Origin: Fistulifera solaris
Lineage: Eukaryota > Bacillariophyta > Bacillariophyceae > Naviculales > Stauroneidaceae
Assembly: GCA_030295235.1 (NCBI GenBank)
Contig: AP026123.1
Coordinates: 248,001 to 312,000 of the forward strand
DNA length: 64,000 bases
Reading direction: 5' to 3'
Below are positions 30,878-41,795 of the stretch, one piece after another. The position numbers and the translations under genes were made by a program. Under the pieces are notes generated by a model. The model worked only from the letters and a program-made list of their open reading frames with translations, was not told the DNA's origin and did not search any database. Every line of letters begins with the position of its first letter. The stretch's first letter is position 1.

Positions 30878-33026
30878 GGTGCTTTGTCAAATATTGAGAA
30901 GAGATAGGTATCAAGGTTCGATCGAAAAGCAGCTGCAATGTCTGTGACAGTAAACAATTGGTTTGTCGTTTATGGTGATGGTGAATAATAAAAGGTGCGT
31001 GTTGTGTTTGCGTGGTTGCTGCGGTTTTGCGATGAGCAAAGAAACTGACGTCTGGTAGACACTAAACCATGTCTTACCGGCAATTGGTCTCGAACAATGA
31101 ATGTACCTAGGACCATGCACTTTGGTTGTTCAAGAAGCTACGGGACATCTCTGTCCCTCTAGCTAGCTTGCTAGCTGAAGAGATTTTGTCATCTTTTATC
31201 ATAAAGGACGCATTGAGCTACCAGGGTAATATGAGTTAAGAATTAGAAATGTGAATAAAAAAAATGGACGTTTACAAATTCTCTAGAGTAAACCCTACGG
31301 CACTCAAAAATACAAACTGCTAACTGCTGTACACTACCTTATTCAATTTAAAAAAAAGAAAAGTCATAAAATGGTCTTCATAAAGCAGCTGGAATGCCTT
31401 GATGATCTTCGGCTCTTCATACTGACGTCGACTATAGACAAAGTAGTATGATGATACGAGTCACGGTCTCCCATTTTGATCACGAGTCTAAATGAGGGTC
31501 CAGTCTGTCCGTGCATCCTGACCCTTATTTTCTATACGCGCTCCGACATGTCGTATTGGATAAGTACCGCTCCGAGCGCGTGACGACTGTTTATCATACA
31601 CTAAAATATTTCCTACTTTATAACGCCGCTGTGCCAAACCGTGATTTTTTGCTTCAAAATGCAAGGGGGTTGCCCATGATTTTTGGCCATTCTTTGCACT
31701 CACTTCAATCGATCGCAACAATCGATTTTGGGAAGGGAAACTTTTTATCCCATGGCATTTCTTAGATTCATATTATCACTCTTACTCAATAAGATGGTAT
31801 AACGACGAAAATGAAGCGAAAGGCATTCGCCTTACCGTTCAATGCTGCAAAATTTGACACTCTTGTCGAACGAGGCCCGTGAAAGTGACCAAATTTGCAC
31901 TATCGCTTGTGTCATGCGGAGGTCTCAAACAGCTCTTCAAGACTACGATGACGAAAACATGGTTTATACCAAATAATGGCTTAATCTATGAAATGATCGT
32001 GGCTGACTTACCTATGAAATATGAAAGGACGGAAGATCCTTCGGTAGTTCATTTTTTCTAGAGAACATAGAGACTAACGCCAGAACTCAGACAAATCGGC
32101 AATCGGTCTTTGGGCAAACACAAAGTTGGTCATTGCAATCAATTTTGGTCACCGCGTCCAGTGAGGCATTTCGTGTGAGTGCGTATCCTTCCTGGTAGGC
32201 AAGCGAAATGGGATTGAGCTGTCTAGTCTTGATGAAGCGACCGACGTACCAGGTAACGCTAATAATTACCTGGTATGCAAAAAATGGCTTCAACGTGTGC
32301 CATTCATTCATCGTTTCCCTTCTCCTATGTTCGCAAAAGCAAATCGTTTCTCTCAATGTTTATCACGCATTCGTCGTGATGGACACTCTCAAGAGAGCCA
32401 AGTTTCTCCGCATGGCGAGTCGCCGCGTTGGCAGAAGCTAAGACCGCAGACTTTCGACGACGGCCATACGACTTTTGACAACACCCCAGTAACTCAAGAA
32501 ACGATCGACGCTGACTGGATAAGTCGCTAAGCCGGAAACTCCGACGGAACAACGGGATCAATCGCGCTAATTTTCATGTTGTCGAACTTGACGTGAAAGT
32601 TGGACGTTCATGCATGGTTTCTAAAGGAACTGCGAGTCATCTAGCTGGAGAGATTTCGACAAGGCGAACTGCTCTGCTGCTCACCCTGTCATCAACCATT
32701 ACAAAGGACGAATTGAGCTATCAATCATGAATGTAAATTAAATTTTCTGGTCAACAACAACATGTAAACTCGTATGTTAACCCAGATAGCAATTGTGTTC
32801 CTTTTCGATTTCCTCTAGAGTAGACCTACGGCACTCAAAGATACAAGTTGTTTCGTTATTCGATTAACTACAGAACAGAACATCAACCAGAATCTGAAGC
32901 GACGCATTTCCAACTCCTTATAAATAGATACAGTATACGACGGGCTCGTGTCGCTATTCTAGCTGTGCCAATCGTACTCTCTCGTCTGAGCAAGTCACCA
33001 TTCATACGAGATAGCTCAACAACCCA
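30878..33026. other. 2.1-kb gene-poor region with a diverged direct repeat
   Basis: No gene recognised. Two related segments lie in the same orientation about 1.53 kb apart: 31192-31325 and 32680-32850. They share AAAGGACG(C/A)ATTGAGCTA and CTCTAGAGTA(A/G)ACC(C)TACGGCACTCAAA. This could be a decayed element with terminal direct repeats. TACCAGGTAAC and TACCTGGTAT elements lie at about 32247-32276. Confidence 0.45.
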
Positions 33027-34513
33027 CTATCGTTGAAACGCATAATCCTTGTCGCTTTCTTCAAACACATTACTGAACGATATGTTGTTTGTCGATTCCG
33101 AGAACCGCGTAGTGCTCTCTCCGAAATCAGACATTCGGTCGAGCGTAGCAGTACTCATGTCCATATCAATGCCTCCACCGAAACCAGGCTTAAATCCGTT
33201 CAGCTTTCTTTCTTGTACTCTCATTGGCGCCACGATGTCGTCGTCCATGTTTTCACTCATCGACAAGTCCATGATGGAGGACAATTGATTCTGTCCGTTC
33301 AAAATCCCTTCGAACCCAATGCTATTGTCACTAGCTTCTCGCTTTAGCTGACTCCTCATATTTCCTGTTGCGCCTAATCCTTTCACGGGCACTCTTCGTG
33401 GAGGAGGCAGTTGACTCACGGGGCCAGGGTCGGGAATGCTCATTCCGGGCGATACAAAGTTGTTGAGTGACTGACCAGGGTTTGTATGATTGTTTTGCAA
33501 ATCCATAAAGTTACTTTGAAACGAAGTTGACGGTTGCTGCTGCATCTGATTTCCAAGTAGATTGATGTTGCCCATTGAAGCTGTCACATTCTGCATCATT
33601 CCCAATGGCGGAGCCGAGTTGTGTCGAATCACTGATCTCATTAACGGAGCCTGTAGCTGAAGTTGATGATCCATGGAACCGATTTGTTCGTGCTGCAATG
33701 GCTGGTGACGAATTTGCTGCTGCTGTTGATGCTGGTCTTGATGAAGTTGTTGGACGATCGATGATAAGCCACCGTACGGCATCGACATGTGGGAAACGAC
33801 ACCTCGCTGTAGCGGTGCGCTATGATTCGATGAAAAGGGAGAAGTCTGAAAATTCTGAATAGTCTGACCTTGAATGGTTGGGCCCAAATGTTGAGTTTGC
33901 ACGCGATTGTTGTTGTTTGCGAAAGAAGCCATGCCCATAGACCCATCCTGGGGAATACCCGCCATCATGGACATTCCATGCCCGTTTGAAAGTGCCATCT
34001 TTTCCGTGTAATAGAAGGATGCAGAAGCAGGTAAAGGTTAGTGACACCGGGGAGATTCGTCAAACCTGTCGACAATCAGTCATTTACCTGTGGTATAGCG
34101 CCGTTAGCTCCATGACCGTAGGACGAAGTCGGTGGCTCGTCAATATCTTCGTCATCTGTATCTCCTCCCATTTCTTTCATAATGTCGGGTGCGCCTTCTC
34201 GAAGTGCCTGTCGCGTTTTATCGAGGGCTTTCTTCTCACCGATATCGTACCATAGCTTCGAAACAGGATCCTGTTTGAGAAACCTCCCGGGCGGATTCAT
34301 ACGCCGAATTTCGTCGACAATCAGCTTCGAAAATTTCCCCTTTTGCGGCTTCGGACATGCGACGTAAGCTACTTTGTGCTTGCGCACTAACGCTCGGAAA
34401 TTTTCGTTGCCCGAGTGATAGTTGACGAAATTGCCTCGTCCGGAAAGAACATCATTTGAATTGACTCTATCCATAGGTATTCCTGGCCCTTCGTAGTGCT
34501 CTTGGCTCGCCAT
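33027..34513 (-). CDS. DUF6824-domain regulator with Gln/Asn-rich tail
   Basis: Exons (minus) 34513-34088 and 33998-33027, joined over an 89-bp intron (GTAAAT donor; the AG acceptor lies in GGAAAAG and lacks a clear pyrimidine tract). The N-terminal domain runs from NDVLSGRGNFVNYHSGNENF through VACPKPQKGKFSKLIVDEI and PGRFLKQD...WYDIGEKKALDKTRQALREG. This is the DUF6824 domain, highly expanded in diatoms and suspected to bind DNA. The second exon is rich in Gln, Asn, Met and Ser (HQDQHQQQQQIRH), as in activation domains, and ends with acidic and Ser-rich segments. Function in transcription is an inference. Confidence 0.85.
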
Positions 34514-35414
34514 TGTTGATTCAGGTCTCTTTAACGAAACGAAAAGCAGCTATTTATAGAAACGTTGACAATGTCTTTAATGAGGGACCTGTTTCGATTT
34601 TGATTCTTTGGCTTTTTCGAAAAAATTGCGAGGAGACGACGAAGAGTCATTTCAAAAAATTATGACTGCAATCAGCAATAAACAGGCATTGCATTGGGCA
34701 AACTCATTACTCTGCAACACACTGTACAACGATACATTGTATAAAAAAAAATTGATGTAGTCCGAACAACTGAACACTGAACAATGATGAAGACGATAAC
34801 GATGCGACGATGTCATTCGTCCGTGATTTATGACGAACTCCTGTCATGAAAATATTCGGTTATTTTTATAGACTACATATAGCTCGAGTTTTAATCTGAA
34901 ACAGTTTAGATCTAAAGAAAACCAACTGAAAAGGATGACATCGCTGGACCTCTTATTCGAACTTTACTTAACGGTCTCTGCGGGACCAAATATCGCTGTG
35001 CATCTTGATGTTTCACAAATTCACAAATGAGAAAGATTTCTTATTAACGCTGAATGACTAGTCTATAGGACTTTAAAAACTGTCCATGACCAATGGGTAT
35101 CCGGTTTCCCGATTCGGCCTTCAAAAAGGCTAGTCACTAACTCTGACGATTGACGATCAGAATCTATTCCATTGTTAAAAGCGAAAAATACAAAAGCAGC
35201 GGCTCTGTGATCAACCATTTCGCTGTATTTGATACCGATAACAATGTCTTAATGGGGGCGTGGACGCACTACTGTGGGCTGGTTTTTCCTATATATCGCT
35301 AGTTCGTTTGCCATAAAAGAACGACTTTGAAAGGATCGCATTTCAGACAATATCTTCTCATCAATACAATATCTCCATGTATCAATTTACTCAACCCTAA
35401 CAAAGAAACCGTGT
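34514..35414. other. Intergenic region, nothing recognised
   Basis: About 0.9 kb, A/T-rich and without a convincing frame, between the DUF6824 gene start and the 3' end of the HAT1 gene. Confidence 0.5.
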
Positions 35415-36952
35415 TTAGAGGCTTTGTGAGCGAGTGATCGCTTCGTATTGTTTCCTAGTTTGGTCGTATAATTCCTTCAGAAACGATTTCATCTCCTCTT
35501 TGCTGTTGCAAGCTCCTAGATCCTCTTTATATTCACGCTGCAGCCTCTTTTCACCAGAAGACGGTAGCGTTTCTCTAGCGCTTCGGGATTACTGGCACCT
35601 GCAGTATCACTGTGGGTCTGAAGCTGATGTAATCGCAAGAGCTCGTACACGACCTGGACCTGTTTCGGTGTAATTTTTGCTTTAGCGGAAGCATCATTCA
35701 AAATTGAGTCTTTCAGGGGGGCAAAGAAATCGGGGACAGAAATATCAGTATGCTGGAGAGAATCGACTGCACTTCCAAACCAGTTTTCATTTTTCGCCTT
35801 CGCTTCCAAAAATCTGTGATAATCGACGCGATTCCGCAAAGCAACAAAGGCTGGAGCAGGATCTTCGACATTGATTTCTACAATCGACTTTGGAATTTCA
35901 GCTTCCTCTCCTTTAAGCCGTTCATTGTATCCATCAAACGCCCACTTGTAAACGGCGTTCATCATTGTAAATCCATGACCGCTACGTTGATAAGGGGGTA
36001 GGATGAGCGCCTGGCAGATTCGCACCACAGTTCCAGGCGTCGGTTTGCGGAACGGAGAGTTGAAGTGATACAGTGTAAAGTATCCTGCAAACGAATACTG
36101 TTTCTCACCGTGCATCTGGAACAAATAAAGAATGTTCCAAGTTCCACCGACGCTTTGTTCCGCGACATCAACATCATCGGCCGTTTCGATAAAGAAGCGG
36201 GCCATGCGCTGTACCTCATTATGAAAGGTCGCAGCATCGGATCCGTTGGCTAGAGTTAGACAGAATCGATCTCCTCGCCATACGTATTTTTCGAGATACG
36301 TGCCGGGTATAGTTGTCAGGTACTTTTGTTCTATGTCCGACCCTGTTTTGGAAGCAATCGTAGGAAGCGCTCTTGAAAGTCGACTTTCCACTTCCGATAG
36401 AGGCATCCGTCGGCGCCGTGTATTTCCCTCTTCTTCCGTAGATTTCACCGCATCTTCGTCATCTTCGTCGACATACACACTGGAGTCCGAACCTTCTGGT
36501 GCAGACTTTTCGCTTGTTACTGTTTCCGACGACTCATCTCCATCGTTGTTCTTTTCTTCATTGCTGTCATCAAAATTTTCGGAGGAAGAAACAGCATTGG
36601 CTCTTTTGGCGTCTCTCTGGGTAAGACAGCTGCGGAGTAATCGGCGCTTCTTCGGGCGTTTCGTTTCGAAAGATACGTGACAGAGTTCGCATGAGGGTGA
36701 TAAATCAATTTGAACCTTCATTTCTCTTAACGCCGTGTCTTCTTCATTTTCGTTTCTAATATCTTCTTCGTTGGATGGAGGTATGTATCCACGAATAGCC
36801 TCGTTTTCGAAGAGCTGATGAGTATAAACAGGATGAAATGTGTTGCCTAACAGTCGCAACTCGATGCAACGAGCTGCGGAGGAGTTCCGCGCTGTGCTTT
36901 CGGCCCCAACTATCTCAGAAGCGGATACCATGGTAACGAAGGCATCAATCAA
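35415..36952 (-). CDS. HAT1: Type B histone acetyltransferase HAT1
   Basis: About 512 residues. The N-terminal HAT1 region (FHPVYTHQLFENEAIRGY) is followed by an acidic and Ser-rich insertion (residues about 115-190). The GNAT core has ICQALILPPYQRSGHG, the acetyl-CoA loop, then VYKWAFDGY, and the HAT1-specific IVEINVEDPAPAFVALRN. The C-terminal helices read PKQVQVVYELLRLHQL. HAT1 acetylates newly made histone H4 at Lys5 and Lys12. The frame breaks at the four-base run 35548-35551; adding one base gives LVKKRLQREYKEDL and carries the protein on to TAA at 35415-35417, with a C-terminus (FLKELYDQTRKQYEAITRSQ) like that of homologues. Start at 36952 or, less likely, 36931. Confidence 0.9.
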
Positions 36953-37071
36953 GAGGTTTTTGTGAGAAATTCCTTTCTAAACGTGTTTACTCATTTATTC
37001 AAAGAAAAGATGATGATGAACAACATCGCACTCGTCATGCGATCTTTTTTCGTTTTTTATATTCAGTGCCG
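36953..37071. promoter_or_regulatory. Immediate 5' region of HAT1
   Basis: A short A/T-rich leader between the HAT1 start and the palindrome array. Confidence 0.4.
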
Positions 37072-38150
37072 CCCAGGTCCAGAATTTCTGGTTGACACAA
37101 AATCACGGATTCCAGAAATTCTGGAATTTGCACAAATTAATTGTTATTCTCAAAACACTAGTTCCCGAATATCCGGACTGTTCACAGCATTCTGTATGAC
37201 CTAAAACAACGATTTCAGAATATCTGGAACGCCAACGAAATGTCTGTTTTTCATTCGAAACAACCGGTTCAGAATTTCAGGACCAAACACACAGAATTTC
37301 TGGCTGACACAAAATCACGGAGTCCAGAATTTCTGGAAATAACACAAACTGACTGTAATTCTCAAAACATTTGTTCCCGAATATCAGGAATGTCCACCGC
37401 ATTTCTGTATGACCCAAAAACACCGATTCCAGAATATCTGGATCGTCAGCGAAATGTCTGTTTTTGACTCGAAACAACCGGTCCAGAATTTCTGGACCAG
37501 TCACACAGAATTTCTGGACCAGTCAAACAGAATTTCTGGCTGACACAAAACCAAGGATTCCAGAATTTCTGGAATTTGCACAAATTAACTGTTATTCTCA
37601 AAACACTAGTTCCCGAATATCCAAATTGTTCACAGCATTCTGTATGACCCAAAAACACCGATTCCAGAATATCTGGAACGTCAGCGAAATGTCTGTTTTT
37701 GACTCGAAACAACCGGTCCAGAATTTCTGGACCAGTCACACAGAATTTCTGGCTGACACAAAACCAAGGATTCCAGAATTTCTGGAATTTGCACAAATTA
37801 ACTGTTATTCTCAAAACACTAGTTCCCGAATATCCAAATTGTTCACAGCATTCTGTATGACCCAAAAACACCGATTCCAGAATATCTGGAACGTCAGCGA
37901 AATGTCTGTTTTTGACTCGAAACAACCGGTCCAGAATTTCTGGACCAGTCACACAGAATTTCTGGCTGACACAAAACCAAGGATTCCAGAATTTTTGGAA
38001 TATGCACAAATTAACTGTTATTCTCAAAACCCTAGTTCCCGAATATCCGGAATGTTCACAGCATTCTGTATGACCTAAAACAACGATTCCAGAATATCTG
38101 GAACGTCAACGAAATGTCTGTTTTTGAGTCGAAACAACAAATGATCACGA
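37072..38150. repeat. 213-bp tandem array built of 13-bp palindromes, five units
   Basis: The segment around CGAAATGTCTG recurs with steps of 214, 235, 213 and 212 bp (reference bases at 37232, 37446, 37681, 37894 and 38106); the 235-bp step contains a 22-bp internal duplication. Each unit holds CCAGAATATCTGG, CCAGAATTTCTGG (twice), an ACAGAATTTCTGG half-site and a degenerate CCCGAATATCC. In the cleanest unit they start at 37664, 37718, 37740, 37773 and 37824, then 37877. Because 213 is divisible by three, both strands stay open for about 200 codons, but these frames are products of the repeat. The array lies directly 5' of HAT1. Confidence 0.92.
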
Positions 38151-38269
38151 CTGAACTGCCGTCACGGCGAAAAAGGAAACAAGCAGCACAAGTAAAAAAG
38201 CAATGAGTATGAACTAGTGGGTGATGATTTTCTTAATTTCGTTCTCGTTTTTGGTATCGTACTTTATTC

Positions 38270-39927
38270 CTAGTCTTTGATTTGAATGTTGCGAATCCGT
38301 CCATCCACGACGGGGTGGATAGCAAAAGGATCCACGAAGGGTGTCCGAAGTTTTTCTTTGAATTTGGCAGCCGCAGCAATCACGGAACCTTGGATTGTGT
38401 AGTCCGTCCACCTCCGTAAGATGCCTATCTCCGTAAACAAATTAGCGACGGCGGTCGGTAGCAGAGGGCAATATTCTTCATCGCGAACGACTTTCAAGCC
38501 GGATAGAACATCGTACCCATCCTTTCCTTTTAACAAATAAGTCTTTGTACAGAGAGTATAGGTCCTTTGCGATTCCAAAGGACAAAAGGTAGCTGGTGAA
38601 TTGTTGTCAATTGACGGAGGCGGGGGTGTCTCGCCCCTTTGTGAAGACATGAAAAGCATTGTCGACTACGGACTGTCACGGATCCTTCAACTAATCTGGA
38701 ACCGGCTGGTTTTGAAGGATCGAACGCGAACCGGACGCCATCGACACAAGGAAAACGACCCTCCATGGCGGGATATTGCGAGACTCCATTCTCGAGTACT
38801 TGTAGGAGCTGTGCTCCAGTGATTTCAACAACTTCCATGGAATCGTCCATCGGCACCAGATCGGCCAAATCGCTCATTCGAATGTCGCCTTTCGGTAAGA
38901 TTCGGTCGGCTCTAATGGATCCGGAATTCAGTAGCGCAATGTCGGCATCTGTTGCTCGAGCCATGACACTGGCAAGAAAGTTGGCAACATTTGTTTCCTT
39001 GGTTCTGATCTGCGAAAACCTGGCGTCGAGATCCACTTTACTTGTCCCAACGACGCTATTCATGCTTTTCTGTACATCCGACTGGATCGCTTTCACTATT
39101 GCGGCGATCTCGGAATCTTCCGGCATGTCATTTGATATTTGATAGCGTGTCGACACTGTTTTCAATGGATAATACATTCCAGTAGATGCATCGATCACTT
39201 GACTCTCTCTTCCCTCAATTCGAATTGCAGTGAAATCACTAAAGTCAGTTCCGGAATTCAATATGCGAATTTGGTTTCGAATGGTGTCTTCGTAGTGGTG
39301 GTCGTGTCCACCTAAAATGATATCTATTTGTCCAGCACACTCATCCGCAAGTTTGTAGTCACTAGGCATTCGCATATGACTTGTAGCAACAGCCATATCA
39401 AACGGCCCATGCTCTTGAATAATTTCGGGTACTCTCCTCTTAACGTAATCGGTTGGTTCTTCGAATTCAATTGACTCGGGTTCGACCGTCGACAATGTCG
39501 CCATCCACGAAGCTTCAATGAGACCGAGCACCAAAAGGCGGTTCCCATTTCTCTCTAATATGACATATTCTTCACACCCTGCTAATTGTTGTGATTGTTC
39601 GTCTTTGTTTTGAACGACATTCCGTGCATTCGAACAAATCCACGGAAATCCACATTGCTCACGGAGTGCGATAAACTCGGGAACACCAAAATCCAAATCA
39701 TGATTTCCCAAGCACGCGCAATCAATGTTGAGTGCTTTGAGAACAGGGATCATTTGTTTGCCTCGGAGACTAGTGGAAAGAAGGGATGGAGAGAAAGCAT
39801 CTCCACTGAAAAAGGTACACGAGGAGTCACCGGTCGTTTGCTGTAATTCGCGCACCTTATGCACAAAACGGGCCGCTTTCTCGACATTGTAGACGTCATT
39901 GAAGTGAATAAACGTGATTTCTTTCAT
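38270..39927 (-). CDS. 5'-nucleotidase / metallophosphoesterase (UshA-like)
   Basis: About 552 residues. The calcineurin-like phosphoesterase domain has the metal ligands in ITFIHFNDVYNV, FFSGDAFSP, LGNHDLDFG, ATSHMR and ILGGHDHHYE. The 5'-nucleotidase C-terminal domain has LLNSGSIRADRILPKGDIR, ITGAQLLQVLENGVSQYP and, after the frame break, TYTLCTKTYLLKGKDGYDVL. Together they hydrolyse nucleotides or related phosphate esters. There is no signal peptide, so the enzyme is probably cytosolic, unlike bacterial UshA. The frame must gain one base between 38625 and 38660, where runs of G, C and T occur. The start MKEITF lies directly before the first metal-binding strand. Confidence 0.88.
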
Positions 39928-40469
39928 CTTATCAGTGTTCAGCGAGTATACTAGGTCGCAATTGATGAAAAGAAAATTCGGAGGTTGTGTGTGTGTGCGT
40001 CGTTATTGCTGTAATGGTATGCATGCTCGTCAAATGTTCACTGACGGATAATCTGTCTGTTATGGGTTTGCTCAAACGGTATTATACTGTACAAAGATCC
40101 ATTGACTTTTGACTGCCTACATACAACTACTCCGTCACCTAGCTTATTACTCTACAGCTGTTCTTATTCAGGCGATTGGTACTTCAAAGTGAGAAGCATA
40201 TTTTTATGATTGGGATCTATTCTGGTTGCGTCGAACCGCGCAGATAAGGAAGTGATGCTATGATACGCAACCTTTATCGTCGTAGGAATCGTGGCTTGAA
40301 CGAAATACTGCAAAAAGACTTGCAACTCGGCTAGTATAGCTTTCAAAGCTCTATCCCTGTGAAACGGGTGCGATTTGGTGAGCGTAGAAAAGAATACTTC
40401 GTCTTATGTTTTGTTTCAAGTTTGCGATGATGAAAAGCAGTCGAGCTTCCTGTTGTTTCTAATAGTACT
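39928..40469. other. Intergenic region, nothing recognised
   Basis: About 540 bp between the nucleotidase start and the 3' end of the TLC gene; no frame or repeat of note. Confidence 0.5.
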
Positions 40470-41339
40470 TTATAAGTTTAGCGCGACCTTACGAGCTTCC
40501 TCCAGAATGATAGTCGTCCAATATAGCTGCAAGAATCCTAATGGAAGATTCATGCCGAGGAAAACATATAGAACCCATTCTTTACCAGGACGGAGCTTCG
40601 TGGCCTGACCAGATTGCATAACTTTGTAGCAATCTTGAAATAGCTGTATACTAATGGGCCACCAGTAAATGACTCGAAAGAGAATGAAAGTGATAGCAAA
40701 TGGCGGCGCCACAGAAGTCCCCACAATTTGATCAAAGAGAGAGCCCGGCGTTGGTGGAAAATACTTGGACAAGTCCACAAAGACCAAAAAGACGCTACTG
40801 ACTTCCGAAAGCCCTAGAAAGAAGACTCCATAATGTTGCAAGCATTGATATCGGACGGAACACCACGACACGGACGCCGCCATGAAATGATGAGTGAGCA
40901 TGATCGCGGTCCGATGCTCTTCAATGAGTAGAGAAATCATAAAATCCCAGAGCTGAAAGGTGAAACAGATAGCTGCCGTCAATTCCGCCTCCGGAATATA
41001 TCCGAACAGCCGACCTTCGGGTGTCTGGGGAACGGCGGTATGCGAGCGTCCGGTAATAAACCAGGTGTAGACTCCCAAGACGGCGCAACAGAAGAGAGCC
41101 AGACAACTCGTCACCTGGAACGCGAAAAGGTCCGAACGAGAGCATATTTGATCTTCCTTCACATTCTTGCAAAATTCATCCCCCGCTCCGGGCAAGCCAA
41201 GGATTGATGTCGAGTCGCGAAAGGTATATTCCAACGAGAAATAGAGGACCGTGAGTAGGGTCAACCCTGTGATGATATACGGCATCATCCGGGGAACGCC
41301 ATTGGGGATTGCCGCCGGCACATCCGATGATTTCGCCAT
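40470..41339 (-). CDS. TLC-domain multi-pass membrane protein
   Basis: A 289-residue single-exon protein with about seven hydrophobic segments, the first near residues 19-36 (MPYIITGLTLLTVLYFSL). The TLC (TRAM/LAG1/CLN8) domain is marked by MLTHHFMAASVSWCS, carrying the paired His typical of the family, followed by GVFFLGLSEVSSVFLVF and DLSKYFP, then FILFRVIYWW. TLC proteins include ceramide synthases and lipid-sensing or lipid-modifying ER proteins. The extra motifs of ceramide synthases are not evident, so a general lipid-related role is the safe call. Transcribed divergently from the DUF2358 gene across a palindrome cluster. Confidence 0.82.
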   Translation of the reverse strand: MAKSSDVPAAIPNGVPRMMPYIITGLTLLTVLYFSLEYTFRDSTSILGLPGAGDEFCKNVKEDQICSRSDLFAFQVTSCLALFCCAVLGVYTWFITGRSHTAVPQTPEGRLFGYIPEAELTAAICFTFQLWDFMISLLIEEHRTAIMLTHHFMAASVSWCSVRYQCLQHYGVFFLGLSEVSSVFLVFVDLSKYFPPTPGSLFDQIVGTSVAPPFAITFILFRVIYWWPISIQLFQDCYKVMQSGQATKLRPGKEWVLYVFLGMNLPLGFLQLYWTTIILEEARKVALNL

Positions 41340-41795
41340 TTGCTGGAGAAACTATCAATTGACTGGTTTTCTTGGTAAGTAACTTGAATGATTAGTGTGT
41401 AAATAGTAAATACTTGGTAGTGTTGTTTGCTTATTATTGGTTTGGTTCTGTGGTCCAGATTTTCTGGACCATACGTATAAACACCAAACTTCCAGATTTG
41501 CTGGAAACGTGAAAATACTCCAGATTTTCTGGACCACGTGTAAACAGCAAGTTCCCAGATTTTCTGGGAGAGTAAAATACAAATGGTCCAGATTTTCTGG
41601 ACCACGTGTAACCTTAATTAACACGCCGCGCACTCTTCCAGATTTTCTCGGAACGTGAAAAATACAACTTACAACTATTGTGATAACGAAGTACATCGAT
41701 CGTTCATCTTGTCGCTAGACTCTGTCAAGCCTTGCCCTAATTTTGTCAGCTAATATTAGTTCGATATTAGTTTGAGAGACAAAGTCGAACTTAAA
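41340..41795. promoter_or_regulatory. Divergent promoter with six CCAGATTTTCTGG-type palindromes
   Basis: Palindromes CCAGA-N3-TCTGG or close variants start at 41455, 41492 (one mismatch, TTTGCTGG), 41520, 41555, 41588 and 41638 (one extra base). Several are flanked by GGACCACGTGTAA. The cluster sits about 115 bp from one start codon and about 150 bp from the other. Confidence 0.8.

Noticed and set aside
37446-38078. Open frames of about 190-200 codons on both strands with 71-residue repeats
   Set aside because: The 213-bp repeat unit is divisible by three, so any stop-free phase stays open through all units. The antisense strand is equally open, and the residue pattern follows the palindromes.
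37072-38150. CRISPR-like look (short palindromes at regular spacing)
   Set aside because: The repeats are 13 bp, the spacers repeat from unit to unit and there are no cas genes; this is a eukaryotic nuclear region.
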